A DNA stretch of 64,000 bases from Myxococcota bacterium (GTDB lineage Bacteria > Myxococcota_A > UBA796 > JAFGLY01): assembly GCA_024276675.1 (NCBI GenBank), contig JAJRWT010000032.1, forward strand, positions 1-64,000. Direction: 5' to 3'. The position numbers and the translations under genes were made by a program. Every line of letters starts with the position of its first letter. Positions within the stretch are counted from its first letter, which is position 1. The notes under the pieces were generated by a model. That model was not told where the DNA came from and did not search any database. It saw nothing but the letters and a program-made list of their open reading frames with translations. Shown one piece after another: positions 9,942 to 17,530 of this stretch.

Positions 9942-10154
9942 GTCACCTGAGGGTTCCGTGAGGCCCCACTTGCGCATGAACCGTTCCACTCTGCCTGCGG
10001 TGTCCACGATCTTTTGTTTTCCAGTGAAGAACGGGTGGCACCTGGAACATATTTCAATACGCATTTCAGGCTGCAGGGAGCGGGTCTGGAAGGAGTTGCC
10101 ACAAACGCAGGTCACCATGCAGTCCACAAATTTGGGATGGATGTTCGGTTTCAT
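9939..10154 (-). CDS. rpmE: Ribosomal protein bL31
   Basis: This large-subunit ribosomal protein has 71 residues. It belongs to the zinc-binding (C+) form: cysteines at about positions 16, 18, 36 and 39 lie in TCVCGN and ICSRCHPF. The [14 protein letters not shown] segment is typical. It lies downstream of the rho-like gene, the usual neighbour. A repeat fragment touches the stop codon, so the gene's 3' end may have been rewritten by that element. Confidence 0.95.
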   Translation of the reverse strand: MKPNIHPKFVDCMVTCVCGNSFQTRSLQPEMRIEICSRCHPFFTGKQKIVDTAGRVERFMRKWGLTEPSGD

Positions 10155-10397
10155 CTTCGAACCCCTTGTTTGAACAGGGATTATTGCGAGGAGGACTCGG
10201 ACCTCGCTCCCGGGTTCTCTTCTGGGACGGTGTGAAGCTATCGCGTGGATGCATCTATACCGGACCAGAGCCGGATGCCATGGAGAGGGATCAGTTTGAG
10301 AACAACCTTACGTGGTCCCTGTCCCAAGAGACCTCTCGAGGAGGCAGAGGGAGCGCTATTGCCCTGATCTGGTCGCCTTGTCAAGCCCAGGGAGTGA

Positions 10398-11642
10398 TCA
10401 CTGCTCCTTTTGTCGCTCGACAAGAAGGCCGTTCTCACTGGTGGAGGCCATTCGTTCCCATAGAACCGCAGCAGACCTGGCCGGGTCTGCCGGCAGCGTG
10501 GAGCGAAAGGTAGCGCGAGACGTCTGCCCGTCAGCCCCCACGTAGTGCCGCATGCCAATGCTCCAGGTGTTTAGGGGATCAACGAGAGCTTCGGTGGCGG
10601 TGCGAACGACACCTTGCTTCAAGGTGACCCTGGCATTCTCAAAACCGAGCAATGAAGCCTCCAGTGCACGATCCCAGGCCCTGCCGGTTTCCATCAGGAG
10701 TGTGGTGATGAGCGTTACCGAGCCCGCCCCCTCCAGTACCCTGGCCGTGGCAAGTACTCTTCGTAGGCGATGAAGTACCGGAGGAGCAACAACTCCCGGG
10801 TTGAACTGCCCGGTGGGGGAAGTGCCTTCCTGGATGGACCTACCGAGAGCATTCAACGAGTCCAGCACAATGGCAACATCCTTGCCCTCCTCCGCCATAC
10901 GCCTGGCCATTTCCATGGTGATATCGGTGAGCTGCCAATGACGTGCGGGCTGTTCGTCGAACACCGTGGACAACAGACATCCGGGGTAGTCAACCTTCAG
11001 CGCGGTGATCTCCTCCGGTCTTTTCCCAATGAGCAAAGTAAAGATCTGCAGGTCCTGGTGGTTTCGGCCGAGGCCCAGGAGCAGTTGGTGCAACAAGTGG
11101 CGGTGGGAGCCTCCCGGTGGGGCCATGACCATCACGCGCTGCCCCCTTGCCATGGGGGCAAGAAGATCCACAGCCCTGGAGTAGAATGCGTCACTGTCGT
11201 ACTCCAACGAGAGGTACCGATGGGGGGGAAGGGGAATCCTGTTGTCGAAGAGAAGCGGACGAGGCCGTTGTTCCGGATCCCGTCCGTTGAGGGTGCGCAA
11301 CTCCAGGAGGGCGAGGAATCGTTCGCTTTCCCGGGGAGCCCGGATCCTGCCGGAGACGACATCTCCCGTCCTGAGCTGGAAACGCCGTATCTGGGAAGGA
11401 GAGACGTAGATGTCGTCGGGGCCGGACAGAAAACTTGTCTCGATGGCGCGCAGGAAACCGAAACCCTCTGGTAGACGTTCCAGCACACCCGAGCCCAGGT
11501 GATGGGTTTCCCCTCCCATCTCTCTCAAGAGAATCTCGAAAATAAGCTCCTGCCGGGATAGGCCGGGGGCTTTGTCCAGCCGGAGATTCCAGGCTCTTTC
11601 TGCCAGCTCCTCGGTGCTGCTGGAACGAAGCTCTTGGAGTAT
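10398..11642 (-). CDS. rho: Rho transcription termination factor homologue lacking Walker A and catalytic Glu
   Basis: The product would have 414 residues, about the length of E. coli Rho (419). The Rho N-terminal helical domain (LQELRSSSTEELAER, LSRQELIFEIL), the RNA-binding cold-shock fold (GVLERLPEGFGFLR, PDDIYVSPSQIRRF, LRTGDVVSG) and the general ATPase fold (STVFDEQPARH, VAIVLDSLNALGR) are all present. However, the P-loop, normally APPKAGKT, reads APPGGSHRH near residue 174. The DERPEE catalytic block reads GKRPEE, and the C-terminal arginine-finger region is not recognisable. The protein probably cannot hydrolyse ATP. The natural start is an ATA codon preceded two codons earlier by ATG and one codon earlier by TAG. 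The first conventional start is TTG at 11528, which would remove most of the N-terminal domain. The rho-rpmE context is canonical. Confidence 0.85.
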   Translation of the reverse strand: MLQELRSSSTEELAERAWNLRLDKAPGLSRQELIFEILLREMGGETHHLGSGVLERLPEGFGFLRAIETSFLSGPDDIYVSPSQIRRFQLRTGDVVSGRIRAPRESERFLALLELRTLNGRDPEQRPRPLLFDNRIPLPPHRYLSLEYDSDAFYSRAVDLLAPMARGQRVMVMAPPGGSHRHLLHQLLLGLGRNHQDLQIFTLLIGKRPEEITALKVDYPGCLLSTVFDEQPARHWQLTDITMEMARRMAEEGKDVAIVLDSLNALGRSIQEGTSPTGQFNPGVVAPPVLHRLRRVLATARVLEGAGSVTLITTLLMETGRAWDRALEASLLGFENARVTLKQGVVRTATEALVDPLNTWSIGMRHYVGADGQTSRATFRSTLPADPARSAAVLWERMASTSENGLLVERQKEQ

Positions 11643-12065
11643 CTAAGGCATGGGTACAGGGGGTGCTGATGTAGTGGCTACAAGCGGTGGGTGTTACCGA
11701 GATGGCAGGAAGTGGGACAAAAAGAGCAGCCTGAACCACGCGACTCGTTCTTCCGTGTGAAGCGGGGCAGGGCCTCTGGCTCGGTTTTTCAAGGCGGGAC
11801 TGGAACATCGGTGGAGAGCTATTATCAGCATTGGCTCTGCACCTGTCAAGTTTTGAAACCCTGGATATTTTTCCAGTATGTGGGAGACCGGCCCCGTGAG
11901 CCTGTTGGATATTGGCCGCCGGGGCAGAGATGGGCAGGTCGGCAGGCTCCGCTTGCAACTCTCACAGCCCTGGGATTTCTTACGCGTTGCAGGATGGGAA
12001 GCCGCCACATTAGTCCAACATGGGACCAGGTACGGACTCGGGAGAAGGTAATCCAGGAGGACACC
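11643..12065. other. Divergent intergenic region upstream of rho-like gene and ligA
   Basis: This is 423 bp with no convincing coding sequence. An open frame runs through it into ligA, but its translation shows no homology. A weak sigma70-like pair for the rightward gene is TTGAAA at 11853-11858 and TATGTG at 11877-11882, with an 18-bp spacer. The leftward promoter was not identified. Confidence 0.35.
12055..12060 (+). promoter_or_regulatory. Ribosome binding site of ligA
   Basis: A perfect AGGAGG lies five bases before the ATG at 12066. It fixes the ligase start and rejects the 125-codon open extension upstream. Confidence 0.85.
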
Positions 12066-14987
12066 ATGAAGACAGAAAAGGACCCACAGCTCGTTGCGGC
12101 AGAGTTGGAAGATGCCGAGATTCAAGAATTGGAGCGGGAGATCGAGTTTCATGACCACCAGTACTTCGTCCTTTCGGCTCCAGTGATTTCCGACGAAGAA
12201 TACGACCTGCTGCGACGCAAACTATCAGCCCTGAAGCCTGATTCCCCGGTACTGGCGCGGGTAGGTGCTAGGGCGGGACTGGAGAGTTTCAGAGACAAGG
12301 TGGAACATGCTTCGTCCATGCTCTCCCTGGGAAAGTGCTACTCCGACGAAGAGTTCTTCTTCTGGACCAATAATACCGTGGCGCAGGCGATCCACTCCTT
12401 CGTGACGACCTCGGGCGGGAAGGCCGGGGATGGCTTGGTCGTGGCGCGGCACGATGCTGAAGCTGAGTTGGCTGCCCGGTATGCCAGGTTCTCTGATCGC
12501 TCGAATCTTTCCCAGGCCGTTCGTTCCCTCAAGGTAGCCGTGAGCCCCAAGATCGACGGTGTGGCTGCGTCACTCCGCTACGACGAGAACGGCGACCTGA
12601 TGCTTGCTGCCACCAGGGGCGACGGGCGAGTCGGAGAAGACTTCACCATCAACGCACGCCTCGTCAGAGAAATCCCGTGGAAGGTGGGGCTGGCGAACGT
12701 GGAGGTGAGGGGGGAAGTCCACATGCGACGTTCCGTCTTCCAGAAATATTACGCTGCCAATTTCCCCAATTCCAGGAACCTCACGGCTGGCAGCTTGAAA
12801 CAGAAACAGAGCGGCAGGAAGCAGCTACTGGATCTATCGTTCTTTGCATACGATCTCATGGTCGCCGGACCGGAAAGCGAGGAAGAAAAGTTCCGAATCC
12901 TCTCGAAGCTCGGTTTCAGGACGGTGCCTGTCAGGTTCGTCACCGTGGGCGAAGTTCCCCAGATCTACGAAGAATGGATTCATCAGCGGAACGAATGGGA
13001 TTTCGACGCGGACGGCATCGTGATTCGTCTCGATGACACGGGGCTTCATGCCATGCTGGGGGCCACAGCCCACCACCCACGCTACGCCATGGCCTACAAG
13101 TTCCAGGGGGACACGGCCTGGACCACGTTGAGAGACCTGGACTGGAACGTGTCCCGTACTGGCTCGATCAATCCCGTCGGCCTGCTGGAGCCTACGTTCC
13201 TGTCCGGTGCCAGGGTCTCTCGTAGTTCGCTTCACAACGTCCATTTCATCAAGGGAATAGGCAAGGGCAACGAAAAATCCATCTACGCCACCGAGGCATT
13301 GAGACAGGCCAGGGAAAATGGTGAAGGCGGTTTCTACCTGGGAGACAAGGTGAGGGTAACCAGAAGAGGCGGCGTCATACCCAAAATCGAGGAAACCCTG
13401 GGAGGTGGCAGCCGGCCGCTGCCTCTACCCCTGAAGTGCCCTTCATGTGGCGCCGACACCATCTACGCGGCTCCGGTTGCCTTCGCTGCCGGTGCCCGTA
13501 TCGACATTTCCACAGACGATGTCGAGATGGATGACATCCTCGCCATCCAGGCTTCCATAGCGGAGTCCATGCTCGAAAAGGCAGGCTCGCCAAGGCCCTC
13601 GATCCTCGATATCACCAACGCTGTAGCAAGGTACCAGCCCTCCAGGACCCTCAAGCGCCCCAAATACGGTAGACACGCTCTCAACATCGACGACGGGTAT
13701 TCAAGAACCCTGAGCTGGAAGATCGGGCGCAGCACAAAAGAAAACACCGCCAGGCGAGAGAGGATCAAGGAGATCTTGAACCAGGCCACGTCCATAAGAG
13801 CAAAGGATCCGTTGTTCGTGGTGGTTTTCTTCATGGATCCCGACCTGCAGGCAACAAGAGATCTGTTCAAAAGGTTGATGGAACGGATCGAACATGCAAG
13901 GCTCGATCTTCGACTCCTGTTGACGACCAGGAGTAGGTTCGAGCCCAGGCTGGGTCCTGCGGGGCAAAGCCTTGTCGAGGCGGGCAGGCGGGGAGCCTTC
14001 TTCCAGGAGCTGTGGGACTGGGAGGCCCGGATGGATCAGGAGAACTCTCCGGAGCAGAGCCCGCAGGCACGGACATCTGGCCGACTGGAGTGCCATGCGA
14101 GCAGGGACTTTTCCGAAGAAGCGCTCGTCAGAACCATGGAATTGGCCTGGCAGACCACAGATACGCTCACCTGTTCCCGGCCGGACACCTGCAGGGACAC
14201 GACGCTGGGGCGACTCGAACACTTCATCCAAACCATTGGAGTGGATGGCTTCGGTCGAAAGTGGATCGAAAAGTTGTATGACAGGGGGCTCCTGAAGTGT
14301 AGAGCAGACTTTTTCCAGTTGGAAAAATCGAAGCTGCTCAGCCTTGACCGAATGGGGGAAACCCTGGCATCGAAACTGCTATCCAACGTGGAGCGTGCTG
14401 CCGTCATGCCCCTTTCCACCTTTCTGGTATCATTGGGCGTGGAGCAGTTGGGACCAAAGGTGGCCGAAATACTGGTGAAGGAATACCATTCACTGGACAA
14501 CATCTTGCTGAAACTCTCCACGAAGGATCCCTCTGCTCTGCCAGATACCATCGGGTCTGGAATCGCACGCCAAGTCTACCACGGCCTGCGGAAGCTCGAG
14601 CCCGAAATCCACCTGCTGCTTGGCCTCGATGGCGGCAAGCGGCAACCCCTAATCAAACTTGAATCCACCGCCCCCACCACTGAACCGGAGTCCCTTCCAT
14701 TGGAAGGGCGCTCCTTCGTGTTCACCGGGAAGCTGAACCTCATGGACCGAAAGACGGCCCGGGCGCGGGTAGAAGCCCTCGGCGGCAAGACCCCGTCCCA
14801 GCCAACGAAAAACCTGGATTATCTCGTCGTAGGCGATGATGGCCCGGCAAAGGCAACCGCAAGGGGCCGTAAGAGCAGCAAGCTGTTGAAGGCCCAGAAG
14901 ATGATGGAGCAGGGTGCGGCAATACAGATTATTTCAGAAGAGCAGTTCACGAAGATGCTTGAGCAAATCCACGGCGGGACTTCTTGA
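12066..14987 (+). CDS. ligA: NAD-dependent DNA ligase with ~230-residue insertion in the zinc finger
   Basis: The enzyme seals nicks in duplex DNA through an AMP-lysine intermediate. It has 973 residues against about 670 for ordinary LigA. All catalytic blocks are present: domain Ia (DHQYFVLSAPVISDEEYD), adenylated Lys162 in PKIDGVA, EVRGEVHM, RNLTAGSL, DGIVIRLDD, and YAMAYKF. The OB fold follows (GSINPVGLLEP, RVSRSSLHN). The first zinc pair is Cys458/Cys461 (CPSCG), but the second pair is Cys703/Cys709 (CSRPDTC), 241 residues later instead of about 15. The HhH domain (IGVDGFG onwards) and the BRCT domain (GRSFVFTGKL) close the protein. The adenylation domain also holds about 30 extra residues at 100-155. 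The insertion has no family I recognise, so it may be a new domain. Confidence 0.9.
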   Translation: MKTEKDPQLVAAELEDAEIQELEREIEFHDHQYFVLSAPVISDEEYDLLRRKLSALKPDSPVLARVGARAGLESFRDKVEHASSMLSLGKCYSDEEFFFWTNNTVAQAIHSFVTTSGGKAGDGLVVARHDAEAELAARYARFSDRSNLSQAVRSLKVAVSPKIDGVAASLRYDENGDLMLAATRGDGRVGEDFTINARLVREIPWKVGLANVEVRGEVHMRRSVFQKYYAANFPNSRNLTAGSLKQKQSGRKQLLDLSFFAYDLMVAGPESEEEKFRILSKLGFRTVPVRFVTVGEVPQIYEEWIHQRNEWDFDADGIVIRLDDTGLHAMLGATAHHPRYAMAYKFQGDTAWTTLRDLDWNVSRTGSINPVGLLEPTFLSGARVSRSSLHNVHFIKGIGKGNEKSIYATEALRQARENGEGGFYLGDKVRVTRRGGVIPKIEETLGGGSRPLPLPLKCPSCGADTIYAAPVAFAAGARIDISTDDVEMDDILAIQASIAESMLEKAGSPRPSILDITNAVARYQPSRTLKRPKYGRHALNIDDGYSRTLSWKIGRSTKENTARRERIKEILNQATSIRAKDPLFVVVFFMDPDLQATRDLFKRLMERIEHARLDLRLLLTTRSRFEPRLGPAGQSLVEAGRRGAFFQELWDWEARMDQENSPEQSPQARTSGRLECHASRDFSEEALVRTMELAWQTTDTLTCSRPDTCRDTTLGRLEHFIQTIGVDGFGRKWIEKLYDRGLLKCRADFFQLEKSKLLSLDRMGETLASKLLSNVERAAVMPLSTFLVSLGVEQLGPKVAEILVKEYHSLDNILLKLSTKDPSALPDTIGSGIARQVYHGLRKLEPEIHLLLGLDGGKRQPLIKLESTAPTTEPESLPLEGRSFVFTGKLNLMDRKTARARVEALGGKTPSQPTKNLDYLVVGDDGPAKATARGRKSSKLLKAQKMMEQGAAIQIISEEQFTKMLEQIHGGTS

Positions 14988-15129
14988 AATCGCGTCGTCC
15001 AAACTCGCAGGAACTGCCGGAATCCAAAGAAGCCCTTGACGATGGTCTCCAGGCGGGGCATTGATCGCGGGTTGTGTTCAACGTTCAGAGTGGAGTTGTT
15101 CCGACCGTCGTCCCCAGGTTTGAATCATC

Positions 15130-16122
15130 GTGCGAAAAGCTCCACGGAGAACCCTGATGCTCAAAGCTTCCCCAGTCAACGGATTGCTCCTGTTTCCCGC
15201 CCTGATCTTCATGGGTGGCTGTCTCACACCGCGCCCACCACTCAACGCCACGGTTGAGTCATGGGTCAACTCCATTATCGACGTGGTCCAACCCAGCGCT
15301 CGACTGGCGGTGGGCCTATCCTCGACGGCGGCCGAGGTCTGTTCCCTGGACTATTAAGATTGGCAGACCGTCCTGGATGAAGGCTTCACCATGTCCGACG
15401 AAGTGGCGGCCTGGTTTGGTGTGGATCCTGAAGCCTCGGTCATGCAGGATGCCACCACCGGGCAGTTTTCCATGATATTTTCCGGTGGAACAGCCTTCGA
15501 TGTGGACATAGACCTTGAAGTGAGCGCAATCCTGCCCAGCGAATCCATCTGGGTTTCTACCCATGTAATCGACATGGGAACCGAACCGGGGGCCAAGTCG
15601 CAGCCTTCCCGCACCATGAAACTTGCCGAAGACACAGGTTCCTCAGGAGATACTGCATCTTCCACCGACACGGGTTCCGACACAGGCTCCACGAACGACA
15701 CCGGCGCTACGAGCGATACCGGCTCCACATCCGACACAGGCCATACCTCCGATACCGGCATTCCTCCAGGTGACGAGACCGATCTTGGCATTGCGTATGC
15801 CACGTTCGAAACCAAGAACTGTACCGTAGACACCAGGCAGGTCGCCGGATCGGTGGAATTCGCCATAGAAGGGGAAGAGTACCCCAACATCGAACTCCCT
15901 GCCGTGGGTACCGAACTGGACTACATGGTCTTCGACGCCGGCTCATCTCTTCCCAGCGGCGGTCAACTCGGTTGGGAAGGCGACTGGTTCGTGGGCGTAG
16001 TGGGCATTCTAACTGAAGATGCAGGAATGATCCAAGACCTTCAATGGCCGGCAGAAATGATCGGAACCGGCTGGTCGGAGGAAATCCTGTTGAGCCTCGA
16101 AGACCTGGAACTCACTCATTGA
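15130..16122 (+). pseudogene. Lipoprotein gene interrupted by one in-frame TAA
   Basis: A GTG-started frame encodes a signal peptide with lipobox (LIFMGGC), runs 75 codons, meets TAA at 15355-15357, and continues in the same frame to a normal stop at 16122 (331 codons in all). The second part has a Thr/Ser/Asp/Gly linker (15631-15759) and a C-terminal domain of about 110 residues. Codon character continues across the stop (CSLDY, stop, DWQTVLDEGF). Possible readings are a nonsense mutation, a base-calling error, or read-through. An independent restart at the ATG at 15391 is possible, but would give a protein without a signal peptide. No functional family was recognised. The linker style is common in Myxococcota lipoproteins. 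Confidence 0.7.
15631..15759 (+). repeat. Degenerate minisatellite encoding a Ser/Thr-Asp-Thr-Gly linker
   Basis: Imperfect units of about 15-18 bases around gacacaggctcc or gataccggc encode repeated DTG/S/T motifs. This forms a flexible, acidic, probably surface-exposed linker between the two halves of the lipoprotein. Confidence 0.7.
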
Positions 16123-16209
16123 AAACTTGAACGGCAGCGGCCGCCAGCCAGATCCTCGCCGACCAGGTAATTCTGGCCGCTCTATTACTCAGGGCCCCAT
16201 GGGTTCTTG

Positions 16210-16776
16210 TCAATAGACCGATGATGGCTGCTCAAAAGGTACATATCCCCAGTTGCCCATATCTGGGGAACGATTACTGGTGGAGGAACCCAGGCGCATG
16301 CAGGTCATGGTCCAGGTTTCTTCACAGATGAGTGTATAGTCGTCGATTCCGCAGCCCTGGACCACTTCTTCGCTGGAAACGTATATTCCACTTCGTATTC
16401 CAAGGTCGTCGGTGAACTCACCGTTCAGAGTGGTTACGAGTTCCAGAGTGTGGTTGGTACACGAGGCATCACTCCACCTGGTAACGGCGCTCAAGCTGAA
16501 GTTGCGGCTGGATCTTTCGCCGGTGAGTACTTTCCCACCGATGAGTTGAAGGGCTTCCATGGAAAAGACAATCGTGCCGTTGTTGGTGCTGTCTACGGAG
16601 ACCAGCCCAGTACGGGTCTGGTAGTAGTCATCGGCCTGGCGCCTTGAACCGTCATTGCAGGAAGCCTCGCTGTAGCCCGCCTCGCACCAATAGATGCCAT
16701 CGAATCGTGCAGAACCCAGTTCACAGGCGTTTGCACCCAACATGACCAATGTAAACAATTTCAGCCGGGTAGTCAT
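16210..16776 (-). CDS. Small predicted lipoprotein, unknown function
   Basis: The protein has 188 residues. It starts MTTRLKLFTLVMLGANACELG, a short signal peptide with a plausible lipobox at ANAC. The mature part is Cys-rich (eight or nine cysteines), which suggests disulphides in the envelope. I chose this start because the 45 open codons upstream are charged and do not resemble a signal peptide. The neighbouring gene upstream is another small lipoprotein of similar layout. I recognise no family. Confidence 0.55.
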   Translation of the reverse strand: MTTRLKLFTLVMLGANACELGSARFDGIYWCEAGYSEASCNDGSRRQADDYYQTRTGLVSVDSTNNGTIVFSMEALQLIGGKVLTGERSSRNFSLSAVTRWSDASCTNHTLELVTTLNGEFTDDLGIRSGIYVSSEEVVQGCGIDDYTLICEETWTMTCMRLGSSTSNRSPDMGNWGYVPFEQPSSVY

Positions 16777-16795
16777 GATATCCCCTACAGTCCAT

Positions 16796-17242
16796 TCACA
16801 TGTTGAGCCGTTCCGCGGTGAACTCGAAGTCGTTCTGGCAGTCCCAGGAGTCATCGGGCCACAGGACCTGGAAGTATTCCTGGACCGTCCCCACCAACTC
16901 CGGGCCATCACGCTCAGCTACCATCAGGACCTCAAAGATCACATATTCGGTTTCGGAGGTGGTTTTGGACCAGTAGCTGGCTTCAAAGGACCTCCCCTGC
17001 GACTCCCCTTCCAGCAAGGCATCGAACAAGACTTCCACCTTGCCGTAGGAAGGGGTGTAGATGTCCACGAACATGACAAGGGTATCTTCGTAGGTGTAGG
17101 CTTCCCCCCAACCCTCGCACCTGCCCTGGATATCCACCGGTTCGTGGGTGACTTCGAAAAGCCAGGTACCTTCGAAGGGGCTGGCACACCCAGCCACGAA
17201 GGTACAACCCAGCAGGATTGGCAAAGTGCGTGTTCGTGTCAT
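16796..17242 (-). CDS. Small predicted lipoprotein, unknown function
   Basis: The protein has 148 residues. The N-terminus MTRTRTLPILLGCTFVAGCASPF is a signal peptide with lipobox VAGC. The mature part begins FEGTWLFEV, like the start of a small beta-barrel such as a lipocalin-like or META-type fold, but this is only a resemblance. It lies 20 bp upstream of the next lipoprotein on the same strand, so the two are probably one transcript. The 288 bp upstream to the next gene hold nothing I could identify. Confidence 0.55.
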   Translation of the reverse strand: MTRTRTLPILLGCTFVAGCASPFEGTWLFEVTHEPVDIQGRCEGWGEAYTYEDTLVMFVDIYTPSYGKVEVLFDALLEGESQGRSFEASYWSKTTSETEYVIFEVLMVAERDGPELVGTVQEYFQVLWPDDSWDCQNDFEFTAERLNM

Positions 17243-17530
17243 CCGTGACTCCTGGAACTCGTAGCTCCTGATGCGATGTCCCTGAAAATACCCCAAGGAC
17301 AGGCCTCCGTACCACACGTAGCGACTCTGCTCCGCGTTCTCTGCCTTTTCTACTTCGCGGCGGCCCTCATGTCACGAGAACCCGACCATGGTGACACGTG
17401 GTCACGAAGCATGTCGCGCATGTTGAATCTTCCACGGAATGCCACTCATTGCGATTCGGACCAACGACTCCATACACACCAGCGCAGTGCCTTGGTCGGC
17501 CAGGCGCCAATGCTTCCTGGAGCCAGGTAC

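Noticed and set aside
11691..12065. N-terminal extension of the DNA ligase by 125 codons
   Set aside because: A perfect AGGAGG sits before the ATG at 12066, homology starts there, and the upstream translation is unlike protein.
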